From positions 18,398,443 to 18,462,442 of the forward strand of contig OZ038464.1 in NCBI GenBank assembly GCA_964036295.1: DNA of 64,000 nt, given 5' to 3'. Positions 34,511 to 46,243 of the stretch are shown piece by piece (position 1 is the stretch's first letter; every line of letters begins with the position of its first letter). The stretch comes from Plumapathes pennacea (lineage: Eukaryota > Cnidaria > Anthozoa > Antipatharia > Myriopathidae). The position numbers and the translations under genes were made by a program. The notes beneath the pieces were generated by a model. The model was given only the letters and a program-made list of their open reading frames with translations. It had not been told where the DNA came from and searched no databases.

Positions 34511-35122
34511 TATTAAAATAAGATACTATCCCGGGGGGAAGGGGGGGGGGGGGGGGGGGGGGGTTGGTTAGGGAAGGTAAGCGCGCGGAGGCCTGTGCCC
34601 AAACGTGTCTGAGTCATGGATAGAAGTACTTACCCTATGCCACTTACCCTATTTCAGGCCAAAATATCATGATTTTCTATACCCTATTTCAGACCTGACT
34701 CCAAAACACATACCCTATTTTAGACCTGGGGCCGGTTTTTCAAAGCACGATTAGGCTAATCCTGGATTAGGTCTAAAGTTTCATGTCATTTCTATGCCTG
34801 AAAATGCGAAGATTTTGTCCACAACAACTTCCTTTATGCCTTTATGCTGGAACAAGCTTTTTAATCCATCTTCGAACAAAACTCTGCAGTTTATTGGCAG
34901 CGGGGTCGAGAGAAAGAATTTCGTTAATCCTGGATTAGCTTAATCGGCTTTCGAAAAACCAGCTAGGCCCTGACCTCAAAATGTATATCTTATTTCAGGA
35001 TTGTTTTCTGTTGCAACGATTTCCGCCCTGTGTTTTCTTCCATTTGCCGTGCGATGTGCGCGGGGACATGCACATTTCTGTTAAAATCATACTCTATCAC
35101 AGACCAAAAAGACAAAATCGAT
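34511..35122. repeat. TACCCTATTTCAGACC element in the A-B spacer (truncated)
   Basis: It starts TATTAAAATAAGATACTATC like the unit A and B copies, has an expanded G run (23 G at 34541-34563), and stops at AAAATCGATA, where the other copies continue. A GGCCCGG element is nested at 34728-34972. Confidence 0.8.
34728..34972. mobile_element. GGCCCGG-type inverted-repeat element
   Basis: Nested in the element above. Termini GGGGCCGGTTTTTCAAAGCA and GCTTTCGAAAAACCAGCTAG, the latter disrupted by a small insertion. Confidence 0.8.
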
Positions 35123-35154
35123 AGTAGTCATACTAAAGGCGCGACTATATAAAA

Positions 35155-35275
35155 GAAAGCTCTTAATGAGTACATTTTAATGGCAACATTCACTTTCGAC
35201 TCTAGGAACTCAAGGTGTGACCAATTGACGAAACCTCTCAATGAATGCAATCTAATAGCAGTGTTCACGTAGTCC
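35155..35275. mobile_element. GTGACCACTC-type element, upstream of transporter exon 6
   Basis: AAGCTCTTAATGAGTACATT...CAAGGTGTGACCAATTGACG...CAATCTAATAGCAGTGTTC matches one half of the family seen at 14820-14962, where it likewise lies upstream of transporter exon 6. Confidence 0.6.
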
Positions 35276-35301
35276 CCTTACTCGATATTCGTTCCGTACA
35301 G

Positions 35302-36439
35302 ACTGGTCCAAGACGTCGTATCATCAGCCTAGCGTGAACGGGACACTGGTTCCGATAGAAAACTCGCTGGCCCTCCCCATGGCTCTCCAGTACCATACTC
35401 CCACCGTGGTCTCGTTCATCGGTCTGGGAGCCGTGTCAGCCGCCGTCATGTCGTCATCAGATTCTATTCTGATTTCTAGCAGCAGCATGTTCGCGCACAA
35501 CGTGTACAAGCTGGCGTTCAGACCAAAGGTAAAATCACTTCCCTATCACAAGTGTTGAAACTAGTAGAGTGGACAGTTTTTTCTTGCGCGAAACCATAAG
35601 CGACAGCTACGATCACGTCATCGGTACGTCATTACATGACTTCATCATGCAAACCAAACGAGGCGATCTCTCACGCCACTGCATGTGACGTGTGTTGCCA
35701 TTGTTACGCTCTTGCCTCCATTCCCCGAAACATTTGTGTCCTGGACACAAAAAATGTTTCTGAAAAACTTCAAAAAAAACTTCAAAAATATTTGTTGTGT
35801 CCGCGCGGAGCGCAGTATTGTTGCCGCACGTTTTGCCACCCTGGAAACATCGAAGGACACAATGTGTCCCTGTTTTGCCAGGCCATTACACGCTAAAATG
35901 CAAATTAATCCGTTGGCTTGTTTTCCCTACCTTAGGCCTCAGAGAGGGAGTTGGTGTGGGTTATCCGAGTCACTGTGTTGGTGATCGGTGTTGTTTCTGT
36001 CATTGTGGCTTTGGCCGTGAAGTCCGTCATCTTTCTTCTCATCTTGTGCATGGATCTTGTGTACGTGGTCTTCTTCCCTCAGTTCTGCTGTGTTCTGTTC
36101 TGTAAGCACTCCAATACGTACGGTGCGGCAGTCGGGTACGTAGTCTCTCTCATCCTGCGCCTCACTGCAGGGGACCCATTCTTGGGAATACTATCTCTAG
36201 TGAAGTACCCCTATTTTAATGCTGACACCCAGCAACAGCTCTTCCCGTATCGTACGCTGGCAATGATCATCGGCATGACACTGACCTTGGCGGTGTCTTT
36301 ACTCACCAAGTATCTGTTCGAGAATGAAATCATCCCGCTTAAGATGGATATCTTTCGTTGCTTCCGGGATTCAAAGTCCAGTGAGGATCCAAAGGAGACC
36401 AAAGATGGTGATGGTGCTGTGTTTGAATCTACTTTGTGA
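35302..36439 (+). pseudogene. Choline transporter copy 2, exons 6-7 only
   Basis: Exons 35302-35528 (227 bp, as in copy 1) and 35936-36439 encode DWSKTSYHQPSVNGTLVP, LGAVSAAVMSSSDSILISS, FPQFCCVLF, NTYGAAVGYV and the tail ...DGDGAVFESTL, ending at TGA. The frame is fully open and about 95% identical by eye to exons 6-7 of the intact gene. No exons 3-5 lie upstream; unit A and a P450 relic occupy that space. With exons 1-2 at 18663-19072 it forms a split, internally deleted gene. Intron 6 is unrelated to that of copy 1 in its middle and contains a hairpin-rich insert with GTGTCCTGGACACAAAAAAT. Confidence 0.75.
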
Positions 36440-37276
36440 TTTAGACCGTGTGTCTACGAATCTCCAGTCAGACATTTAATGAGTTCAGATAAGATTATGG
36501 CGTCAATCGGTTTAGAGGTCGTTGAGCAATAATTATTTAGGGTAAGGTTCAATGTTCAAGTTTAAATTTCTCTTTTAAATAATTTATCCAACTTCAGACT
36601 TGTGCTAGAGTAAGGAGAACCTGGCATTTGATTTCTATTTTACCGGAAATCGTTCTCGAAAGCCATAACTTATAGATAGGTTATGATATAATGAGATTCG
36701 CTGATCCGACGAATAACAAACGCTCCAAACGTCAGCTCATAGACCACGTTTATGGTGTTAATTCTTTCATTCCCAAGCTCTGAATACAAATTCTCCCAAC
36801 CATTCAAAAAGAAAATGTTTGAGTGATGTAGTGAAAATTGATTTTTTTTAATCAGCTTCCATCTGGGCAAGCTATCATAAGCCAAGTTTTCCCTACTGTT
36901 ATGCAATCAGGTGGGAAAAGTGAAAGAGAAAACTGAAATTGAAATTGAGTCAGCTTGTATGAGAATGGCGGTCAGACGTGAATTTGCCTTGCTGTCCGCC
37001 ATCCAGCCCCCGTGTTGTTGTTTGAGTGCAGCTGCATGGGTTTTAACCCTTTCGTTCCTGAGCTCAAAATACAAATTCTCCCAACCATTCAAGAAGAAAA
37101 TGTATGAGTGGTGTAGTGAGAATTGATAGGCGAATCAGCTTTTGTCTGATTGAACTATCGAGCAGCATATTCTCCACACTGTGTCAGATATCTCTGGTGA
37201 GAAACTGAACAGGTTAAGGCAGAGATAAAAAGAAAAACAACTGCACTTTACATGGACAGAAATTTGGCTGAGACAG
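36440..37276. other. Spacer between transporter exon 7 and unit B
   Basis: No gene. Two related copies of the CCCTTTC-CTCCCAAG element lie at about 36755-36925 (TTCTTTCATTCCCAAGCTCT) and 37035-37215 (AACCCTTTCGTTCCTGAGCT), in direct orientation. Unit B homology begins at 37277. Confidence 0.6.
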
Positions 37277-37682
37277 TAGAGTCTTTAGCAGGCTGGCACC
37301 CAAAATCGCGGGCTCGTATAAACAGGACCTTAAGTCATAGATATATTTATAATATAACTTTAACACTACGCGCGTCCTGATTGGCTAAATAACCGTGTAA
37401 GATGTCGATGAGAGTATATTACACGCCGACGTGATACGTAATGTATTGACGGCTTCGTGCTTTCCCCACGCTGTTTTCGTGTTCTCTCAATTTCTTCCCG
37501 CGTGTTTAAATGAGGCTATATTACACGGGAATGCGTTATATATATTTTAAAACAATACAATCAACTCCCTCCGAGACGGACACCCGCGGGACCAGCTCCA
37601 ACTGTCCGTTATTAGAGAGGTGTCCGTCTTAAAGAGAGTTTAGTTAGAGTAAATGACAGGGGCCGCTCCTACTAGGTGTCCG

Positions 37683-37891
37683 TTAACCCTTTTGCTCCCA
37701 AGTTCAAAATGCAGATTCTCCCACTCTTTTAAGAGGAAAACATATGAGTGATGTATTGAGAATTGATAGTTTAATCAGTTATCATCTGAGCAAGGTATCA
37801 AAAGCCAAGTTCTCCTTACTGTATGATATATTTGTGCTGCCAAAACTGAGGGAGAAAATTGAACTTGATCACTTGGGAGTGAAAGGGTTAA
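37683..37891. mobile_element. CCCTTTC-CTCCCAAG element (unit B copy)
   Basis: Orthologous position to 19607-19814, with TTAACCCTTTTGCTCCCAAG and CTTGGGAGTGAAAGGGTTAA termini. Confidence 0.85.
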
Positions 37892-39138
37892 AAGAAGGTG
37901 TTGACTGTAAGACGTTTTAATTATATGCAGTTGATTTGTTTCTCACGTTAATCAATCGCACTGGACGTGGCGCGTTGAGCCTATGAATGTGCTTTTTTCT
38001 AAATAAACTCTTGTTATTCAAATTTGAAAAGTACGGATGTTTGATACCAGGTGTCCCCCCCCCTCTTTTTTCCCCCCTGATACAGTAGAAAAAGCTCAAG
38101 ATTGTGTGGAGGAACCCGCGGACTATTGGTGATAGTGAAAGTTATTGGGAAACTAAGGTTTACATAGGTTTTAATTATGTTTCTGACTGACCTCTTTATT
38201 TTATTTTTTTATGTCATGTCGGTTTGATTATACTGAGGTCTACAAGCGTCGGTCTCTGTTGGCAAAAATCCCGCGAGACCAAAAAAGGATCCTTTATTAA
38301 TTATTAAAAAGGTGTGTGATTTGTCTATTCAGTCCGCCTGTTTTGCGCCGGTGGTGAATACAACGAGTGTGCAAGGTATGTGTTACTTCACATATATCTT
38401 TCAGGCAATTATTTGGAGTAGTTAAATTAATGCATTTACTGCGCACCAAATTCCCATGTTCGACCTGCCAATCCGGCAAAGGTGTGACCACTCGAGTGAA
38501 AGCTCTCAAAGAGCACTGTACATTCTAATTGTAGTATCGTCTCTTTTGTTTAGTACATTTTTAGTTTAATTTAGACTGGGAAAGGTTAAAAAAAAAACCT
38601 GCCATTGCCGGACAGCTAAGCGTCAGACTCACAGGGTCTGACTTGGGTTGGTTGGGAGGTATTTGAAAGCTTCTATCTTTTCCCTCGTTCTACAAAACAC
38701 TCTGAAATCTGTGACAAAAGTAGTGGTTCCAACTGATGTGAAAACCATCGCCAGAGCGGAGAATATATTTATTAGACTAAAACATTTATATCCTATTCCG
38801 CAAGTGAAACTTTTATTTAGTTCTCAAAAAGTCTCGTCACATGCTAAACGAGAACAATGCCAATCCTTGTGAAATGCATCGGTGGACACAACGCCCACAT
38901 TGTATTAACCCACCCAAGTGACACTGTCCGGCCGGCCATAGCAGTTGTGCCTCGTTTTGTATCGTCCAAAGCTTACTGCAGTTAGCTGAACATTTTAAGT
39001 TGGTATCTAGCCGGTATTTGCATTCTCTTTTCAACGATAAATATACTGCTCAGCAACACAACAGGCGAATTTGATACAAAACCCAGACTTCATATCAGTA
39101 TTCAAATTGTTCCCTTCGTCACCAAAGATTTCATTTAT

Positions 39139-39815
39139 ATTAAAATAAGATACTATCCCGGGGGAGAGGGTGGGTAGGGAAAGTAAGCGCGCGGAGGCCT
39201 GTGCCCAAACGTGTCTGAGTCATCGATAGAAGTACTTACCCTATGCCACTTATCCTATTTCAGGCCAAAATATCATGATTTTCTATACCCTATTTCAGAC
39301 CTGACTCCAAAACACATACCCCATTTTAGACCTGGGCCCGGTTTTTCAAAGCACGATTAGGCTAATCCTAGATTAAAGTTTTATGTCTGTGCCTGAAAAT
39401 GCAAAGATTTCGTCCACAACAACTTCCTTTATGCGTTTCTAAGCTGGAACAAGCTTTTTAATCCATCTTCGAACAAAACTCTGCAGTTATTGGCAGCGGG
39501 TTCGAGAGAAAGAATTTCGTTAATCCTGGATTAGCTTAATCGGCTTTCGAAAAACCGGGCCCTGACCTCAAAATGTATACCTTATTTCAGAGATTGTTTT
39601 CTGTTGCAACGATTTCCGCCCTGTGGTTTCTTCCATTTGCCGTGCGATGTGCGCGGGGACATGCACATTTCTGTTAAAATCATACCCTGTCACAGACCAA
39701 AAAGACAAAATCGATACCCTATTTAAGACCAAAAAGGCAAAATCTATACTCTATACTTCAGACTAAAAATGCTTGAAAACGAAACCTATTGGGGCGGCAC
39801 AAATCCCCCCCTCCC
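39139..39815. repeat. TACCCTATTTCAGACC element with nested element (unit B)
   Basis: Counterpart of 21201-21885, with the GGCCCGG element nested at 39334-39563. Confidence 0.8.
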
Positions 39816-40154
39816 CTTCCCAGGGAACACACTGTCTATAAGATTCCGGTTTTTGATTGTGTTTGAATGGTCATACTGTCTGTGAATCCTGCAATTCAGT
39901 TATTTTATCATGCATCACTCAACAAACACAATACTCTGAATTGAGATTTAAGACTAAAATTTGCGTATCAATACACACGCAAGAAGAAGTATTATTCCCC
40001 CAGACATTAGTGAGTCTGTTCAGTTGTGTTTGTTCAGCATGCAGAGCGAAACAACTGTATTGCAGGATTCATTGACACTGTCTTGATTCACCTCTTATAG
40101 TCAGTGGAGCTAGCGAGCTTTGCACTTAAACCGCGTCGAGATTCCTCAGGAAAA

Positions 40155-43100
40155 ATGCAGAACGGGATGTGTCACGTCACTAACGTAAGTAACTCAAACT
40201 TCAACTGAATTGTTTCGTCCAGCAAACCAATAACACCCAAGTAATCGTTCCAGATTAGAAAAGTTGACGCTCCAGCCCTTTCACGTGATTTAGAATAACC
40301 CTTTCACTTTCAAGCTCAGAACACAAGTTCTCCCGATAACTCAAGAAGGGAAGTATGAATGATGTACGTAGTGAGAACTGATATTTCAATCAGCTCTCAT
40401 TTGAGCAAGCCATCAAATGTTATGTTATCCAAACCGTATGGAGTGAAAAAAATGAAATATTTTGTTTCAATATTATTTTATCTTTGTTGTGAATCTGCAA
40501 GAACTCGAACTCAGATTTTCTGTCCACTTGACTGCTACTGTCAAATTTAACGTATTCTTTGAATATATTTTTGCAGGGAAATGTACAAGCACTCAAGACC
40601 AAGTTTAAAGGAACGATGAACAACGGGTCACAGGTAAGACTGTGAAGCCACATTAACAACTGAAAGAGGCAACAGATCAGTTAGTAACTCTGCTCAACAG
40701 CAACGCCGTGAACACTGCTATCAGATTGTATTCATTGGGAGCTTTAATTTGATTGGTCACACCTGCACTTTTCATATGACAGTTCAAGAATTGGAAGTGA
40801 ACACTTTTATTAAAACGTCGAGAGCAGCTTTCGTTTGAGTGGTCACACATCTAAGTTCATTTGACAGTTCAGGAATTCGTAGTTTTCTTCGCCTATGTCA
40901 GAAATAGAGTTTAAAAAAGCGGCATCTTCTTCCCCAGTTTTGACGTTAAGTGTCTTTTTCTAAGGTTCACAATCAAGAGATCAATGGAGTCGCAGCGAAT
41001 GGCACCCATCAGGAATCAAAGGTAAGTTTGCTAAGTTGTCAGGGTCAATCTTCTCCTTCCTCTTTATGAGCAACAGTGGTACGTATGGTACGGAGACGTT
41101 GATTGGAGATCTATTAGCTGATCAAACTCTAAACTTACCTAGTGCAACCGACATGTTTTCTTTGTATTAGCTTAGGAGAATCTATAAACAGCCATATTCT
41201 GCTATTAGGAGACTATATTTATTGAAAGGTTTAATTTGAGTGGTCACACCTTTTGGTTCCATTTGAACTAATTGAGAGCTTTTGTTTGAGGTATCACACT
41301 TTCAGGTTTCATTTGACAGTTCAGAAGTGGAAAGTGAACACTGCTATTAGAATGAAATCATCGAGAGTTCATTTTCTTTTGACTGATCCGCACAGCTTTA
41401 GGTTTCATTGGGCGACTGGAAGAGAGTTGGCCGGAAGTTCTTTGTGTTGGGTCAAGTTCAACTTTGTTTGTGATTGTGTTAAACAGCATTTGAAGTAATT
41501 GATTAGTGTCTTTTCTTTTCTTCGCACAAAGGGATTTCACGGTTCAGTGTGTGCTGATGGCACGTACTCTGACCTACTCATCTCAGTCCAGAACCAGATC
41601 GAGGAAGCCATCCCGCTCGCTCAGAAACTCATTGAGGCCGCTCCTGCTTTGAACAATAACGGAGTCTTTACCATTGCTGATTTTGGCAGCGCCGACGGCG
41701 GTACATCTATGTCGCTTATTTACGCATGCGTGGAGCATGTTAGGAAAGTTCAAGGGCCTGACCAGCCGATTTCCGTGATCTACGAGGATCAATCAAATAA
41801 CGACTTTAGGCCGCTTTTTCAGCGCCTTGAAGGTATAAATGCGTTTATCAAGTGAAAATTCTGCAATAGAATAACTGTGTACATTACATATGTGAGCCAA
41901 CCCTGTCTTTGATCGATAGTGGGGACCTTAGCACAAAGGTCAGGATTAGTTATTGTTGAAGCAATGCTTTATGACGTCAAGTGAACTTAAAAACAATGGT
42001 ACGTCTCCGCGGACTACAGCGGAGACAGAATTTCGCGGGAAACAAATTCTAAAAATAACTCGAGACGCCATAGGGCTCACAGACCCGTTATGGGAGATGG
42101 ACGCGTCGGGGTAATGGGCTCCTGTTGAATCCCACTGCGTTGCGCGCGAGTGAAATGTTGCGAGATACGTGGCATTAACTTGATGCTCTTTACAGGTCTT
42201 AAAGCAGGGGCCAAGACTTACCTCAAATCATTTGAAAACGTGTTTGCTGTTGCCTGCGGCAAGAGTTTCTATGAACAGTGTGTGCCTGACTGCACTGTTC
42301 ATTTTACATTCTCCGCCTTCTCCATGCACTACCTGAGCGCAAAGCCATGTGACATTACCAATGGTGTTCATCATTCCATGATCACGTGCCCAGAAGAAGA
42401 GCGGAAATATCGAGCACAAGCCGAGAGAGACTGGGAGACAATTCTGCTCAACAGAGCCAAGGAATTGGCCCCAGGTCAGTGGAATGGAATATGTCTGTCT
42501 GTCTGTGTTTTCTTCTTATTCTTTTTGTTCTTATTCCCTCTCCACCTCCTCTTCTTCCTCTTTTTTTCTACCTTTTCTTTTTCTTCTTTGTCTTCTTCTT
42601 TTCCACTTCTTTTGACCTCTGTAGGGCATTCTTTGTCTCTATCTTTTAATCTTTGTTTTTCTGTCTTTTTGTGTCTTGTTGACTGTCTTTCTATTATCTG
42701 CAGGAGGTAAAATGCTGATGGTCAACCTGGTTACAAACGAGCAGGGAGAGTTCCTTGGTTATTGCAAGAGCGCGAAGACTCCCCTGTACCCGTATATAAC
42801 AAGCCTGTGGAGACAAATGTTGGATGAAAAAATCATTACACAGGTACGAGACTCTAGAAAACGAATGGGAATTGAGAAAAGCCAAGAGAAATATCATTCA
42901 TAAGCCCGACTGCGTTTCTGTGGATTTTTGTCATATGATGTCTTATCCTCGTTCTCAGGCTCTTTTCACTACCCCCTCGCCTGGATGATGTCTACGCTCG
43001 TTAAAACGCTTGAACTATCAAACGAAATCTAAAGCTGTAACCACTTAGACTAGTTCTCAATGAGTGCATACTTTTTATTAACCGAGTACAGTGAATTATG

Positions 43101-44599
43101 GACCATCTCAAATGAAAGCTCTCTATGAGTACATTCTAATTCCCTTCCAACTCCTGAACTGTCAAATGATATTTAAAAGGTGTGCCCACTCAATGGGTAC
43201 AGTCTAATAACAATGCTCGCGTTGTTTTTCTGTTTATGACATTTCTTCATCTTTACCTTATTTAAATGAATACGTGTACTATTACGAACAGGAGGAATTC
43301 CACTCGATGGCCTTTGTAAGCTACTACCGCACAAAGGAAGACTGGCAGAAGCCGTTTATGTCCAAGAATTCCCCGGTTCGTAAAGCAGGCCTTTCCTTGG
43401 TGCATTTTGAGACCAGAATTGATCGATTTGCTCGATACCGTGATCCGTTCATGAATAGCGAGAGCGGAGCCGAGGGGTACGCCAAATGGTACATAGCAAT
43501 GGTGCGCACATGGACACAGTCCGGCTTCTATTCAGGTATAACATTAGAATTCATCTTGCTCGCCTCGCGGAGAGACGAAAATATGAGTCAGTGCATGGCT
43601 ACATTTCAGAGCACTGGCAAGAAGCCGACAGCACAGCATGTTGAAAGATTCCCGGCTTTTACAAGTGAAGTCAAGAAATTGCTCTTTTGCCTCTCCTTAT
43701 TTCTATATTCGTGTGTTGCTTTTGTAGTCGTGTCGTGCCTTCCTAGTGTTGTGCTGGTGTTGTGTCGCGTCATGCTTCTCCTCGTGTCGTGCGCGTCATG
43801 CTCGTCCTCGTGCTGTGCTCGTGCTCGTGCCGTGTCGTGCTCGTGCTCGTGCCATGTCTTGTCATGCTCGTCCTCGTGTCGTGCCATCCTCGTTCTTAAT
43901 TTTAACTATTATGGTCGAACTGTCTAAAAATCAAAAAATATAAAATCGCTTATGATGCTCGTGTCTGGGTAGTCTAACACCTAAACACATGCGTTGAGGC
44001 GAATTTGTGGTATTATGTTTATATATAAACAATAAACTACTTTTGGCTTCGGAAATATGCACGGAACAGATAATTCGAGGAGCTTCGAGGAACAGATAAT
44101 GTCCAAGGACAATTATCCGTGCATATTTCCGAAGCCAAAAGTAGTTTATTATCTTTATTATCCTTCAACTGTTTCCTCTCGCAGCGCAAATAACGGCGCA
44201 AGAACTGTGAAGCTCTTTAGTGTTTTCTGGAACTGCTTTTTCGACAAATGAATTGATGTCCTCCTCCGTAGTTATCTCGTAATGTTTTTTGTGATTAATA
44301 TATAAAACTGTGTTCGGATATCATATTGTCAATAAACAGCGACAGTTCTCCAGGCGGGGGTTATTCTCTGATAACGTCGGCTCGTGGGTCATAAAGCTCA
44401 ATATACTCACATGAGTTTGTCAATAGTTTTTATCTGTTTTGTTTTCACAGCTTTGTCTGACTCGCGTTCGGAGAAAGAGAAGATGGAAATCGTCGACGAA
44501 GTGTACAACCGCTGGACAGTGGATGTCACGTTAAATCCAGAAGCGCACGGCCTGGAACCGATTGTATATTCCTTTATGGCTATCGAGAAAAAAATATGA
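40155..44599 (+). CDS. SABATH-family SAM-dependent methyltransferase, unit B copy
   Basis: Exons 40155-40184, 40577-40633, 40965-41021, 41532-41832, 42196-42474, 42704-42843, 43292-43535 and 44451-44599 have the same lengths and phases as the unit A gene and give 418 residues. The SAM loop ADFGSADGGTSM, YEDQSNNDFRPLF and FSMHYLS are unchanged. Differences I can see are D to N in exon 2 (GDVQ to GNVQ), ITDGAHH to ITNGVHH in exon 5, FVNYY to FVSYY and KNSSV to KNSPV in exon 7. None touches the SAM loop. Synonymous and intron changes outnumber these, which suggests both copies remain under constraint or the duplication is very recent. Same uncertainty about substrate as unit A. Confidence 0.88.
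43725..43900. repeat. GTCGTGC/GCTCGTGC minisatellite (unit B)
   Basis: Shorter counterpart of 25786-26015; unit A carries extra units near its 3' end. Confidence 0.8.
44031..44150. mobile_element. AATAAACTACTTTTGGC hairpin element (unit B)
   Basis: Same termini and position as 26149-26315, but the left arm is internally deleted, so the hairpin is shorter (about 120 bp). Confidence 0.85.
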
Positions 44600-45583
44600 A
44601 ATTGGTGGAAATATTTAAAATCAAAATGTCCAAAAATGGCGTAAATATGTCTGCACCGAGTAATGCACCTAGTAAAGAAATGATAGTTAAAGAAAAGAAA
44701 TCTGCAAATGCTTATACCTTATCACACTGCTCTTTTAAAAATGAGTTTATACAGTGTGTTAAATGAAGTAGTTTTTTTTAGTAAGTCTGGTTATCTTGAA
44801 TTTAAGTACCCCACTCTATGTGATGCTTGGTAGTCTTCGACATAATTCTCTTAGCTTAATCCAAAGATTGTTGCTTGGTTTAATAACAATAAAAAGGAAT
44901 AATTGAATAAAAAACATTACCAAACTGGTCCCCCGAGCAATGCGAGGGGTTTCTAAACGTGACGCCATGTTATCGGCTGAATGTTTGTCAGTCAGTCAGT
45001 CGTGGGGCAGACAACACTTCATGTAAAAACCAGCCGCTTAAGATGTTGCTTAAACCTAATACAAATTCGCCGGGACAGTCTATTCGAGAAATGCTGCCAT
45101 TTGGCCCCCGGCGATCGCAGCGAGAATTGTTGACAAGCCCTTTGAAATCTGATTTGAAGCCCGTGTACAACTTGTGCTTCGATTCTGAGAGAAATTAGGC
45201 TGTTTTGAGTGGGTTTACAAACAAAACAATTTGTGCTTGCATGAGGCAGTGCCACCGTCCAGTGCAGTGCAGTCCAGTCCAGTTCAGAGTACAAAATATT
45301 AATCCGCATAGGAAGCCTGTTTAATTGCGCACTGCATATGGAGCAAACTGGAAAACTAGTTTGTGTTCATTTTTTCCCGTATTACGACTGACCAACTTCA
45401 AAAGTAGTAAATGCGAGAGAATGGCGCGACGATGTATTTACCGTGGGAAATACGTAGTACGGTGTCACGCAACGCAAAAATATTCTAATCTTTAATAACA
45501 CGAAGTTTTCGTTCCAAAATACGGTAGCTGCACACCCGGCTATGTATGTAGACTCGAGTTTACCATTCTATTCAGTAGAAATT

Positions 45584-46065
45584 ATTAGACAAACATAGAA
45601 AGAAACTAAACTACCCGGGGCTGCGAATGTCGACAACACAATACTGCAGGCCACTGTTGTTTGGGAGGGACGAGGACACCCGTGGGAAGAACGGGGGGGG
45701 GGGGGGGGGGGGGGGGAGTTTGTTCGATTGCACCGCCCCTGGGCAGTTTCAACGTGAAACTTCAACAACGATGACTCGCCATGTCGAGCCTATTTTCATT
45801 GTGGAATAAGAATTTTGTGCTTATGTCACTTTTGAAAACTGAGCTTTAGTAACTGAACCCTGGTCCCAAAGGTTTTCTAATCTAGATTATTAGACAAACA
45901 TAGAAAGAAACTAAACTACCCGGGGCTGCAAATGTCGACAACACAATACTGCAGGCCACTGTTGTTTGGGAGGGACAAGGACACCCGTGGGAAGAACTGG
46001 GGGGGGGGGGGGGGGGGGGGGGCGGAGATTAGAAAATCTAGATTAGAAAACCTCTGGGGCCAGGG
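45584..46065. repeat. Direct repeat upstream of the P450, second copy inside a TIR element (unit B)
   Basis: First copy about 45584-45716 with a 24-G run; second copy about 45887-46022 with a 24-G run, inside the element bounded by CCCTGGTCCCAAAGGTTTTC (45858) and the reverse complement ending at 46065. Confidence 0.8.
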
Positions 46066-46243
46066 TATAGTAAGTGGGCTTTATTAACTGACCGTGTCAC
46101 AATAGATGAATATATTTCTGCAATTCAAATGAGCAACTCGTCCTTTCATTCTTTCACATCTGTGAAGTTCGACCTCAGACGGGCGACAACGACGCTGCCT
46201 TAAGAAGTGCCCCAGTGGAGAATCGCTCTCTGAAGCAAGCAAA

